From contig JAFGLU010000131.1 in the NCBI GenBank assembly GCA_016927865.1, positions 1 to 44,374 on the forward strand: a DNA stretch of 44,374 nucleotides. Direction: 5' to 3'. Under the pieces are notes generated by a model. The model was given only the letters and a program-made list of their open reading frames with translations. It did no database searches and was not told the DNA's origin. The translations under genes and the position numbers were made by a program. This document shows, in pieces, positions 1 through 8,630 of this stretch (its first letter is position 1; each line of letters starts with the position of its first letter). The DNA is from Anaerolineaceae bacterium (GTDB lineage Bacteria; Chloroflexota; Anaerolineae; Anaerolineales; Anaerolineaceae).

Positions 1-155
1 GCGCAGAGCAGACATTGATTGAGCAAAATCAGTCTGAGCAAGTTCCAAGCTTCCGTGTCTCAAAAAACTTATGACGATTCACTTAGCATCACATAATTGA
101 AAAACGCGACAGTTCCTTGTGAACTTTGGCAAATTCACTATCCGGGGAAATACAT

Positions 156-1781
156 ATGAATACCTCTTCAACTCCTCTAACAAAGGCAAAAACTCTCCTC
201 TCTATTTTTCTATCGATTGGCATAATATTGGTTAGCAGAAGTTTTACATCTGGACATGCCGAAGCTTCGCCAAACATTAATTCGGGAGGAGATCTGGCGC
301 AATCCGATTGGAAGCAAATCGAATCCCTTCTGCCTCCTGGCGCCATCAGGCAAGATGCTTACCTAAAAGCTTCAAACACAGATGCCAATGATCTTTTTGG
401 AACGTCGGTAGCTATTTCAGGAAATACAGCCGTTGTTGGCTCTTTTTTTGAGGATAGCGCCGCCACAGGGATCGATGGAGATCAGACAGATAATTCTGCA
501 ACCGACTCTGGGGCTGTTTATGTTTTCGTACGAACAAGTAACGGATGGAGCCAACAGGCTTATCTAAAAGCTTCTAATACGAACGGAAACGATTACTTTG
601 GGCAAAGTGTAGCGATCTCAGGGGACACCATTGTTATTGGAGCATACGGCGAAGATAGCGCTGCTACGGGCATAAACGGGGATCAATCAGATAACTCAGC
701 TTCATTTTCCGGCGCCGCGTACATCTTTACTCGTGAGGATGTAGTATGGAGTCAGCAAGCGTATTTGAAGGCCAGTAACACTCAAGCTGATGATCTATTT
801 GGGATGTCTGTGGCAATTGATGGCGATACTGTAGTAATTGCTGCACCTGGGGAAGATAGTGCTTCAATCAATGTGAATGGAAACCAATCAGACAATTCCG
901 CAAGCTATTCTGGCGCTGCTTATATTTTTACAAACACAAATGGAACCTGGGGGCAACAGGCTTATCTCAAAGCTTCCAACACTAATGACAACGATAAATT
1001 TGGCTCATCCATTGGAATCTCAGGAGACACAATTATTGTGGGGGCTTATTGTGAAGACAGTAATGCCACTGGTGTAAATGGAGTTGAGACAGATAATTCT
1101 GCAAGCGATTCTGGTGCAGCATATATTTTCTCTCGCGCCAACGGTCAATGGACGCAGCAAGCTTATCTCAAAGCCTCTAATACTCAAACGGACGATTGGT
1201 TTGGAATTTCTGTCGCTGTTTCTGGCGACACGGCTGTCGTGGGTGCAAACAAGGAAGACAGCTCTGCCACTGGAGTCAATGGAGACGAATCAAATAATGC
1301 AGCCTTAGATTCGGGTTCTGTCTATGTATTCACTCGCACCGGAGTAACTTGGAGTCAACAAAGTTACCTTAAAGCTTCAAATACCGGAGAATACGATCAT
1401 TTTGGGCGATCTGTTGCCGTCGCGGAAGATAACATAGTAGTAGGCGCTTATAGAGAGGGCAGCGCCGCTGATGAGATAGATGGTGATCAATCAGATGATC
1501 CCTCATACGTAGATGCCGGCGCCGCATACGTCTTCAACCGAATGAATAATATCTGGGAGCAGCGAACTTACATCAAAGCATCTAACACTGGAGGTGGCGA
1601 TCGATTTGGAATGTCCACAGCCATTCATGCCGAGACAATCGTCATAGGAGCCCCTTCTGAGAACAGTAACGCAACTGGTGTCAACGGGGATCAACTAGAT
1701 AATTCCGCATTTGACGCCGGTTCAGCTTACATCTTTGGAGCATACGTTGAAAAAGTAATGCTGCCGCTCATAATACGTTAG
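156..1781 (+). CDS. Secreted FG-GAP (integrin-like) repeat protein
   Basis: Predicted extracellular beta-propeller protein of 541 aa. I chose the ATG at 156 over a TTG 30 nt upstream because GGGG lies 8 nt before it and it opens a clean signal peptide (hydrophobic core about residues 13-28, likely cleavage after GHAEA). Seven consecutive repeats of about 67 residues follow. Each starts YLKASNT, continues D-x-FG-x-SVAISGDT-x-VVGA, then EDS-x-ATGVNGDQ, and ends SGAAYIF. Repeats 6 and 7 are the most diverged. Seven units fit one closed propeller. Asp/Asn-rich loops suggest calcium binding, as is known for FG-GAP blades. The protein ends in VMLPLIIR, a tail shared with another secreted protein nearby. 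The function is unknown; adhesion or surface display is an inference. Base composition is more AT-rich than in the downstream genes. Confidence 0.85.
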   Translation: MNTSSTPLTKAKTLLSIFLSIGIILVSRSFTSGHAEASPNINSGGDLAQSDWKQIESLLPPGAIRQDAYLKASNTDANDLFGTSVAISGNTAVVGSFFEDSAATGIDGDQTDNSATDSGAVYVFVRTSNGWSQQAYLKASNTNGNDYFGQSVAISGDTIVIGAYGEDSAATGINGDQSDNSASFSGAAYIFTREDVVWSQQAYLKASNTQADDLFGMSVAIDGDTVVIAAPGEDSASINVNGNQSDNSASYSGAAYIFTNTNGTWGQQAYLKASNTNDNDKFGSSIGISGDTIIVGAYCEDSNATGVNGVETDNSASDSGAAYIFSRANGQWTQQAYLKASNTQTDDWFGISVAVSGDTAVVGANKEDSSATGVNGDESNNAALDSGSVYVFTRTGVTWSQQSYLKASNTGEYDHFGRSVAVAEDNIVVGAYREGSAADEIDGDQSDDPSYVDAGAAYVFNRMNNIWEQRTYIKASNTGGGDRFGMSTAIHAETIVIGAPSENSNATGVNGDQLDNSAFDAGSAYIFGAYVEKVMLPLIIR

Positions 1782-1815
1782 GGTAGGTAGCGTTTTCTGC
1801 AATTCCAAGAACGAT

Positions 1816-1850
1816 ACAACCCAAAAAGCCTGAAGACCCTTCTGGGTTGT
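1816..1850. terminator. Hairpin between convergent genes
   Basis: ACAACCCA at 1816-1823 pairs with TGGGTTGT at 1843-1850 across a 19-nt loop. It sits between the convergent FG-GAP gene and the Cys-rich paralog pair. There is no strong U-tract, so a terminator role is only likely. Confidence 0.4.
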
Positions 1851-1866
1851 TACAGCATTCTTCCTG

Positions 1867-2349
1867 TCACCGCCTGACATTCGGCAAAAACACCTTGCCG
1901 TCGTAATACGGGCAGCGTACCTGAGCGCTGCCCCAGGTATTGGCTCCATCCGTCATCGAAGCGGTGACGGATAGGGTGTAGATATTGCCAAAGGCCGGAT
2001 CTCCACTGGCATTCGGCATGCCGCAGGCTACTGCAAGGCCAGTTCCAATCATATCCGCGTTGAGATAAGCGGACGACTCAAAGAAACCTTGCATATTCAA
2101 GCGCAATTTGCCATTCACATACACACTAAGTTGGGAGAAACTACCACCACTACCGTTAGCGGATATGTCGAATGCCTTGATATAGCATGTGCCGGTATCG
2201 GAGCGAGCTTGAACGCATACCGGATTTGTGATATCCAGTGAAATCGTAGCAGCAGTTGTGCTCCAATTGTTTATGAAGAGCAGCAGCGCCAAAACGATCG
2301 TCGTGGAAAGAAAACGCAGGGTGCGATTATAAGTCTGTACGTTTTTCAT
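1867..2349 (-). CDS. Small secreted Cys-rich protein, paralog A (with LPxxRR tail)
   Basis: Secreted protein of 160 aa, family not recognised. The ATG at 2349 overlaps the stop of the upstream paralog as ATGA, which favours it over the start 18 nt upstream. A signal peptide covers about residues 1-34 (cleavage near STTA/ATIS). The mature domain has four Cys in the pattern NPxC ... CYI ... CG ... RCPYY, probably two disulfides. It also has a VNGKLR ... FFESS-x-YLNADMI-x-GL block that aligns closely with the product of the upstream gene. It ends DGKVFLPNVRR, a tail absent from its paralog. Function unknown. The coupled genes suggest both products are made together. Confidence 0.75.
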   Translation of the reverse strand: MKNVQTYNRTLRFLSTTIVLALLLFINNWSTTAATISLDITNPVCVQARSDTGTCYIKAFDISANGSGGSFSQLSVYVNGKLRLNMQGFFESSAYLNADMIGTGLAVACGMPNASGDPAFGNIYTLSVTASMTDGANTWGSAQVRCPYYDGKVFLPNVRR

Positions 2350-2888
2350 GGCACGTAAGCAGGGCATCGCACGCCAGCGTAGTTACCGCCCATATTGGTG
2401 CCATCGCCGGATTTGGCTTGAATAGCCAGCGAATACACTTTTCCGAAATCAACCCCAGCTCCGCCCTGGTTAGGCGATCCACAGGTTACCTTCAACCCAT
2501 CCGGAATCATGTCGTAGTTATAGTAAATCGAATTTTCAAAGAACACGCTGGATTGGTAGCGAAGTTTTCCATCCAGACGCACCTCAAGGGTATAAAGGTA
2601 GGGGGAGGTGGTTCCGTTGTCCGTGGCTTGCATGTAACGGATATTGATGTAGCATTCATCGCGCGCCGGATCGGGCTGATAGCAGTAGGGGTTGCTGGTG
2701 CCAATAAAACCTACCAGAGCGTTAGGTGAAATGCTCTCCAACTCACGAGTGTTCTCCCCCATCGTCTCGATCGGTGCGGAAGGGGTGGGTGGCTGGTCAT
2801 CCTGGGCAGTGACCGGCCTGCTTGAAAGAATAAACAATCCTGCCAGAAGCAGGATTAAAACGCTCAAAAGGACTATTCTTTCCTTCAT
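2346..2888 (-). CDS. Small secreted Cys-rich protein, paralog B (no tail)
   Basis: Protein of 180 aa with a signal peptide (hydrophobic residues 5-22, cleavage near PVTA/QDD) and a Pro/Thr-rich linker of about 30 residues. The domain carries NPYC ... ECYI ... LDGKLRYQSS-x-FFENS ... CGSPN ... VRCPAY. It is clearly homologous to the downstream gene, with all four Cys conserved. It stops at VRCPAYVP, just where paralog A continues into its KVFLPNVRR tail. GGAG lies 5 nt before the ATG. A perfect -10 (TATAAT, minus strand, 2917-2922) lies about 30 nt upstream but has no good -35. Function unknown; tandem duplication is the simplest origin. Confidence 0.75.
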   Translation of the reverse strand: MKERIVLLSVLILLLAGLFILSSRPVTAQDDQPPTPSAPIETMGENTRELESISPNALVGFIGTSNPYCYQPDPARDECYINIRYMQATDNGTTSPYLYTLEVRLDGKLRYQSSVFFENSIYYNYDMIPDGLKVTCGSPNQGGAGVDFGKVYSLAIQAKSGDGTNMGGNYAGVRCPAYVP

Positions 2889-2985
2889 TCGCTACTCCAT
2901 TTTCATCACAGCGCAAATTATATATCAATACGATAATAATTGTATCTTTTTAATCACAGAAAGCAAGTACGAATTAACATAAACA

Positions 2986-3017
2986 AACCCTAAGGGTCTC
3001 GGAAGACCCTTAGGGTT
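2986..3017 (-). terminator. Perfect hairpin terminating the macroglobulin gene
   Basis: A 14-bp perfect stem (AACCCTAAGGGTCT and its complement) with loop CGGA. On the minus strand it is followed by a T-rich run. It lies 24 nt past the stop of the alpha-2-macroglobulin gene and fits a rho-independent terminator. Confidence 0.65.
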
Positions 3018-3040
3018 TTGAAGAAGAGGCTATAAACGTT

Positions 3041-6000
3041 TTACGGGTTGACCGTCAGCGTTTGCGGGGGCAGTTCGCCTTGCACCGCCGGGTTGTAGTA
3101 GTCGTAGGCGCTGCTGGCGGGCGTCTGCACGCGCAGGGGGAAGCGCGCCCGCAAGCGGAAGCTGAACTCCAGGGGCTGGCCTTCGCTCAGGTTGGTCAGG
3201 TAGAGGATGATCTGCCGACCGGTGAGTTCAAAGCGCTCGACTCTAGCAAAGGCGTAATCGGCGGGGGTGTCGTTGTAGTAGGTCACCAGGGCTTGCAAAT
3301 CCTCGGCCTCCACGCTGAAGCCCGGGGGCAGTCCCAGGTCGATCAAGGCTGACTCGACCTTGCCGCCCGGCTGGTTGAGGCTGATCTTGACGTTCACGTT
3401 GACGGTGTCGTTCACCGCCAACTCGGCCCGGTTATACTCCACATCAATGGTTAGCAACTCTTCTGCCTGAACGAGATCGGGATAGAGAGCCAGGTCTTCC
3501 CAGGGCAGATAATACCCGCCGCTGACCTGGTACATCAGGTTACCCTCACCCTGCGAGGCAATCTCGACCACGTTCTCGCCGCCGGGGTTGACGTCGTCAA
3601 AACTGACCTGCTGCACCACATCGAAGTTCTCCGGGGTGACCTGAATGGTCCTGGTCTGCCCGCCGTTGAGGGTGATGGTGACCGTGGCATTGGTATTGTC
3701 GCCCCCGGCAATCACCGACTGGAGCATGGCTTTCAAGGTCAGCACGGTGGCCTGGGTAGAATGCCAGGTGCCAAAGCTGTCCTTCTGCCCCACCAGGTAA
3801 GACAGAGCCGCGTTGGCCACCTCGGTATGCTCACCCGAGCGCAGCAAGGCATAGGCCGCCAGAGAGGTCGTCTCAATGCTGCCGGTCTGGCCCTCACTGC
3901 CCATGAACGTCGCCACGCCGCTCGGCCAGGTGGCCCCGCTGCCTTGCTGCACGGCCATGCCAGCCAGCTTGTCCAGCACCGCTTTCGTCCCGGCGCTCAT
4001 CTCTTTGCCCTCGGCCAGGTCCGAGGCCACCAGCGCATTAGCGACCAGCGCTACCACGTAGGGGTCCTCAGCCTGCCCCTGGAACTCGCGAACGTAATCC
4101 AGGCCCTTTTGCGTAGCGGCTTCGTCGGCAAAACCGGCGTCCACCAGGCTCCACACAATGTAAGCCGTGACGGGCAAGCGGTCGTTGCCCAGCGATGACC
4201 AGGTGTTCTCGTGCACCAGCCCGCGGTCATTTTCCCACGAACCGTCCGCGGCCTGCTGGGCCATCAGCCAATCGGCGGCGCGGCGGATGAAGGCCTCGTC
4301 CACGGGATGCACGCGGGCCATGTCGCTGAACTCCTGCAAGCCGTAAGCGGTCAACATGCGGTCGGCGGGCGCATCGCCAAACAGGGAGAAACCGCCCCCC
4401 GCCACCTCGAAGGTGGTCAGGCGCTGGTAGCCCAGGTTGATGTATTCCTCGGCCTTCATCTGCGCTTCGGGCGCGGCCTGGTTGGTGCTGTTCAGGTAAT
4501 CCAGCACCAGCACGTTGGGGTAGGTGCTGGACGAAGTCTGCTCGAAGCAGCCGTTGGGCATGCGCAGGATGCTATCCAGCCCTTCCACCACCTGGCTGAA
4601 CACGCCGGGGTAGATCTTGACGTTCAGGGTCTGCGTGCCGGGGATGGCCTCGGCAGGGATCAGCACCGTCTCGCGCACCGGCTGGCCGGGCTCCAGGCGG
4701 TCGGCGGAGGTGAAGCGAATCTGCTTGCCGTCGGGGAAGACCTGCACCTGCTTGCGGATGGCGTCGGACAGCTGGCTGCCCCAAGCGGTAACCTGGAAGG
4801 GCTGCATGCCAAAGCGCACGGCTTTGATGCGGAAGTAAGCCACCGTGATCTCATTGGCGCCAATTTCCAACATCTGTGTGGGCTCGCCGATCAGTTCGAA
4901 CCAATCGGACTGCTCCAACTCGAGCCGGACGGATTGCGGCACGTTGAGATAGTTGAACACACCCACCGGGATGGCCACCTCGTCGCCCACGGTCAGCGAG
5001 AGAGGCAGGTCCAGGTCGATGAAGAAATCCTGGAAAACGGTCATGGGCACGTCCACCGAGCCCAGGCGCCCATCCAGGCTGGAAGCCAGGGCCGTGATCC
5101 GCCAGGTGGTGATGCTGTCGGCCACAGGCACATCCACGCTCAAAGTGCCGTCGGGGTTGGTGACCAGGTCGGGCAGCCACAGCATGGTCTCGGGGAAATA
5201 CTGGCGCAGGCGGGGCGGCTCGGCAGCGGTTGAAGCACCCGCAGGCATCTCGCCTTCTGCGGAAAAATCCATTGCGCCATCAGCGGCCTGGGGAGCCATC
5301 ACGGGCATGGCTTCTTCAACGATCATGCCGCCTTTTTCCATCATGAACTGTGGGCCAGCATTGAGCGCGCGGGCGCCTCCATCCGCAGCGTTAATGTTCC
5401 CAATAACTGCGGGGATAGCAAAGAGGACAAAAAAGGCCAACGGCAGCCCCGCGGCCGTCAACAGAGGCCGCTTCGCCCAGGCATACCCGGCCACGCGGAC
5501 CCACAGGGCCAGCACTACAGCAAAAAAGGCGATGACTCCAGCGAGAAGAAACGCATCGGAGGAGAAGGCGCTGCCGCGACTCGCCGCAAAACCGAGCATG
5601 CCCAGGGCGGCCACAATTCCCACCAGGAGCAGGAGAATGCCGCCTAGTCCGGCATCTTTGCGGGCAATGGCCGCGCCAATCAGAGTCAAGAACCCGGCCA
5701 ACGCCAACAGCGCCAGCACCAGCAGCACCCATACGGACCGAAAATAGATCAACTCAAGAAACGAACCGAGTTTATCCAGGAAAGTGTAGCCCCACAGCGG
5801 AAGCAGTTGAATGACTAGCAACACAAACGACAGCACTCCAATGGCCGTGAGCAGGCTGCGGCCAAAGCGTTTTTCGCGCCACAACCCCACCACCACCAGC
5901 GTGATGAAGGCCACTGCCAGCAGCAGGAAGGCGACGTAAGACACGGTGGAGGCCGTCTTGAAGAACTGGCTTTGCAAGCGAATGGCGCGCTGATAGGCCA

Positions 6001-8008
6001 CCTCATGCGAGTTGACCATCATCGCCGCCCCGCCCCCACCGGCACGCAGGGCATTGGCCAGGGCGGCCTGGGCAGCCCCGTCCACCGCATCACGCAGGAG
6101 GGGATCCTCGACCGGCACGGTCCCATCCACCAACTCCGGCACGCTGAAGCCGTGCAGATCGTACTTAGGCACCAGCAGCTCTTGCTCGAGCATGAAGTAC
6201 AGCTTGGCAAAGCCGGGGTCCTGTTCGGCCAAGGCAAAGACCGATTCATCGACCACTGCCAATCCCAGCGCCGAGGGCACCCCCGCGCCATCCTGACCGC
6301 TTACCAGTATGTTGAGCAAGGCCGAAGCACCGGGCAGGTAAATTTCTTTGTCGGGAGTGATGCCCACGTTCAAATCACTGGCCCGATCGACCACCACCAG
6401 CCGCCGGTCGCGCACGATTTCGCCGGAAGGCAGGATTTTGTAGGCGTTGAGTTCCAGCGTGCCAAACAAGTCGGGGGTCAAATCCACGGCTACCTGGGCT
6501 TGTTTGCTTTCTAACTTCACACTGCGCGTGCTGACCGTCTGCCCCTCGCGGATGATGTCCAGGTAGATGTTGCCCGTCGATTCGGAGGTCAGGATGGTCA
6601 GGTTCATGGTCTGGCCGACCGTATAGACGGGTTGATCAGGGCGCAGGAGCACGCCTTGCGAATAATACTCGCCTTCAAAATAGAACTCCTGGGCAGTCTG
6701 GTTACCCTGCCGGTCTTCGGCCTGGATGTTAAAACCATCATACGGATCGGAGGGCACAAAGTGAAACTCGGCCAGCCCGTAAGGGCCGGTCTCGATGATC
6801 CGCGGCGTGCCTCCATAGTACAAAGAAGAGAGGGTCAGCGTGCCTTCGGCGGGCGAACCGTCGGGGTAACTCAACATGATGTAGAGGATATTTTCCACGC
6901 CGGGGCGCAGCGAGCCCGCCTCGGGGATGGCCTCAATGATCAGCGTGTTTTGCGCCACCGGCAGCGACAGATTGCTGGTCTCGGTGTGCTGAGCCTGGTC
7001 GGTGACGGAGGCTTGCAGGTAGAAACGCGCCAGCCCGCCCTCCAGGCTGCTGCCCGCCAGGTATTCGGGCAGGTCGAACTCAAAGACGGCCTTGCCCTGC
7101 TCGTCGGTTTGGACCTCCAGGCGCAGCAGATCGTTGCGTTGCACATCGAAGGTATAGCCCTCAATCACCACCGCGCTGTTGGCCACCGGCTTGCCGTAGA
7201 AGTAATCGGCTTGCAGGGTGCCTTGCACGCGCTGCCCGGGCTTGTAATACGTGCGATCGGTGGACAGATCGACCTCGAATTTGGGCAGGACGTAATGCTC
7301 GACGGTGACGGTTTTCTCGGAGGTGGTGTTGCCCATCACCGCGCTGATTTTATAGGCCCCGCTGTTGACCTCGCCGGCCAACTGAAAATCCGTCCAGGCC
7401 GCGCCGTACTCGGAAGTGGTCACGCTCTGGTGAAAGACCTTGTTGCCCTTGGCGTCGGCGATGATGATTTCCATCGGCTGCCCGGCGGCGGGCGTCAGGT
7501 CAAAGGTGCTCAAGGCCAGGGCGCGGATGTGAATCTCTTGCCCTGGCTGGTAAAGAGGCTTATCGGTGCTGAGCAGCACGCGGTAATCGCGTTCGATGGA
7601 AACAGGCTGCTCCAGGTGATCGGACCCCAGCTTCGAGCGCGACTCGATCACCAGCACCTGCTCACCTTCCAAATCGGCGGGGACGGTGAAGTTGATCTCG
7701 GCCATGCCCTCGGGGCCGGTCTTGCCACTATACAGCGCGCGAGCTTCTCCGCCCTGAGCGGGCTGCAAGGCCAGACTGACCTCGGCATCGGGCAAGAGCG
7801 TGCCGTCGCGGCTGTCACGTACCAGCAGGCGCACGGCAGCCTGGCTGCCAGGCACGAAGCGGCTCTGCCCAATCAGCATGGTTTCGTGCTGGCTGAGGTT
7901 TTCGGGCAGGTTGGCGTAGTGCCGGAAAGCAAAAATACCGCCGAGGATGGCGATAAATAATGCGAGCGACAAAAAGAATGTAATACGAGCTGTGCGGGAC
8001 ATGGGCAT
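3041..8008 (-). CDS. Alpha-2-macroglobulin family protein with internal six-helix membrane module
   Basis: A 1655-aa thioester protease-trap protein. AGGAGAGGAG abuts ATGs at 8008 and 8002, so either could be the start. An N-terminal membrane anchor (about residues 12-33) is followed by macroglobulin-type beta domains, including YxPGQ motifs and the MG6-like LGLAVVDESVFAL. Residues about 690-870 then hold six hydrophobic helices. The canonical YFPETMLWLPDL segment follows, then the thioester motif GCFEQ (Cys about 1154), the helical thioester domain with FGTWHSTQATVLTLK, and a C-terminal receptor-binding-like domain. Family members form a covalent thioester link to attacking proteases. The membrane module sits where the protease-sensitive bait region is expected. 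An even helix number keeps both halves outside the cell. The CGGA-loop hairpin downstream is its likely terminator. Confidence 0.9.
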   Translation of the reverse strand: MPMSRTARITFFLSLALFIAILGGIFAFRHYANLPENLSQHETMLIGQSRFVPGSQAAVRLLVRDSRDGTLLPDAEVSLALQPAQGGEARALYSGKTGPEGMAEINFTVPADLEGEQVLVIESRSKLGSDHLEQPVSIERDYRVLLSTDKPLYQPGQEIHIRALALSTFDLTPAAGQPMEIIIADAKGNKVFHQSVTTSEYGAAWTDFQLAGEVNSGAYKISAVMGNTTSEKTVTVEHYVLPKFEVDLSTDRTYYKPGQRVQGTLQADYFYGKPVANSAVVIEGYTFDVQRNDLLRLEVQTDEQGKAVFEFDLPEYLAGSSLEGGLARFYLQASVTDQAQHTETSNLSLPVAQNTLIIEAIPEAGSLRPGVENILYIMLSYPDGSPAEGTLTLSSLYYGGTPRIIETGPYGLAEFHFVPSDPYDGFNIQAEDRQGNQTAQEFYFEGEYYSQGVLLRPDQPVYTVGQTMNLTILTSESTGNIYLDIIREGQTVSTRSVKLESKQAQVAVDLTPDLFGTLELNAYKILPSGEIVRDRRLVVVDRASDLNVGITPDKEIYLPGASALLNILVSGQDGAGVPSALGLAVVDESVFALAEQDPGFAKLYFMLEQELLVPKYDLHGFSVPELVDGTVPVEDPLLRDAVDGAAQAALANALRAGGGGAAMMVNSHEVAYQRAIRLQSQFFKTASTVSYVAFLLLAVAFITLVVVGLWREKRFGRSLLTAIGVLSFVLLVIQLLPLWGYTFLDKLGSFLELIYFRSVWVLLVLALLALAGFLTLIGAAIARKDAGLGGILLLLVGIVAALGMLGFAASRGSAFSSDAFLLAGVIAFFAVVLALWVRVAGYAWAKRPLLTAAGLPLAFFVLFAIPAVIGNINAADGGARALNAGPQFMMEKGGMIVEEAMPVMAPQAADGAMDFSAEGEMPAGASTAAEPPRLRQYFPETMLWLPDLVTNPDGTLSVDVPVADSITTWRITALASSLDGRLGSVDVPMTVFQDFFIDLDLPLSLTVGDEVAIPVGVFNYLNVPQSVRLELEQSDWFELIGEPTQMLEIGANEITVAYFRIKAVRFGMQPFQVTAWGSQLSDAIRKQVQVFPDGKQIRFTSADRLEPGQPVRETVLIPAEAIPGTQTLNVKIYPGVFSQVVEGLDSILRMPNGCFEQTSSSTYPNVLVLDYLNSTNQAAPEAQMKAEEYINLGYQRLTTFEVAGGGFSLFGDAPADRMLTAYGLQEFSDMARVHPVDEAFIRRAADWLMAQQAADGSWENDRGLVHENTWSSLGNDRLPVTAYIVWSLVDAGFADEAATQKGLDYVREFQGQAEDPYVVALVANALVASDLAEGKEMSAGTKAVLDKLAGMAVQQGSGATWPSGVATFMGSEGQTGSIETTSLAAYALLRSGEHTEVANAALSYLVGQKDSFGTWHSTQATVLTLKAMLQSVIAGGDNTNATVTITLNGGQTRTIQVTPENFDVVQQVSFDDVNPGGENVVEIASQGEGNLMYQVSGGYYLPWEDLALYPDLVQAEELLTIDVEYNRAELAVNDTVNVNVKISLNQPGGKVESALIDLGLPPGFSVEAEDLQALVTYYNDTPADYAFARVERFELTGRQIILYLTNLSEGQPLEFSFRLRARFPLRVQTPASSAYDYYNPAVQGELPPQTLTVNP

Positions 8009-8060
8009 CTCCTCTCCTGTGTAGATCCATTTTGCACAGCTTAGACGGTTTGTCAAATAA

Positions 8061-8083
8061 ATTAGTTCCGTTTAGAAACTAAT
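8061..8083 (-). terminator. Hairpin downstream of the small membrane gene
   Basis: ATTAGTT at 8061-8067 pairs with AACTAAT at 8077-8083. On the minus strand it is followed by TTTATTTG, so it could end the upstream 8108-8578 gene. It also sits next to a TTGACA box (8051-8056) ahead of the macroglobulin gene, so an operator is an alternative. Confidence 0.4.
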
Positions 8084-8107
8084 CTCTCTTTCCCGAAATC
8101 TTATCCC

Positions 8108-8578
8108 CTACCAACTCCATATAAGAATCATCGCCACGATTCCAAATACAAGCGTTAATCCATAAAAAATTTTTACTTGCTTTGGTGAATTAAGAGTTGA
8201 ATTCATCGATCCGGGATGTTTGATTAAAAACTCGGCTCCACCCTTTAAATACAGCCACAGGGCGCCAAGAATCCACAACAAAACAATGGACACATAAAAA
8301 GCCAGGATAAAAATACTTCCGCTTCTCGGTTTAAAAAAACTGAGACTACTGGGAATACCACCAAAAATCATTCCAATTCCCATCACAATCCAGGGGATAT
8401 TGAAGAAAACCAAATAACCTAGCAAAAGTTGATCATAGCCCTTTCTCAATTCGGGCTTAACTGCAACAATCTTTTTCCAGGAGTTTCGTAAATAAATAGT
8501 GCTGATAACCACAGCGAGTATGGCTAATACCCAAAAATAATCAAAAGCGAAGTAACCTACAGGCAAATTCAGGTCCAT
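8108..8578 (-). CDS. Small polytopic membrane protein, unknown
   Basis: About 156 aa with four predicted membrane helices (near residues 10-30, 50-72, 85-110 and 135-155) and short polar loops. I see no recognisable catalytic motif. The ATG at 8578 has GGGGAG only 2 nt upstream; a GTG at 8593 is the alternative. The gene is visibly more AT-rich than its neighbours, which may mean recent acquisition. It lies upstream of the macroglobulin gene on the same strand but is separated from it by a hairpin, so co-transcription is doubtful. Confidence 0.55.
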   Translation of the reverse strand: MDLNLPVGYFAFDYFWVLAILAVVISTIYLRNSWKKIVAVKPELRKGYDQLLLGYLVFFNIPWIVMGIGMIFGGIPSSLSFFKPRSGSIFILAFYVSIVLLWILGALWLYLKGGAEFLIKHPGSMNSTLNSPKQVKIFYGLTLVFGIVAMILIWSW

Positions 8579-8630
8579 CTCTCCCCGCTTCACCCAACTA
8601 TTGGATTACCGCGAACGCCATTTTAGCACA

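Noticed and set aside
365..1740. Regularly spaced similar units that might suggest a CRISPR-like or tandem DNA repeat
   Set aside because: The period is about 200 bp, in frame, and the units diverge at third codon positions. They are protein repeats (FG-GAP).
6632..7960. Long open frame (442 codons) on the plus strand opposite the macroglobulin gene
   Set aside because: It is antisense to a well-supported gene, composed of GVG/LQ/HQ-rich low-complexity sequence with no domain. Such shadows are expected in GC-rich genes; 4211-5233, 12190-13260, 40442-41722 and 13432-14436 are the same.
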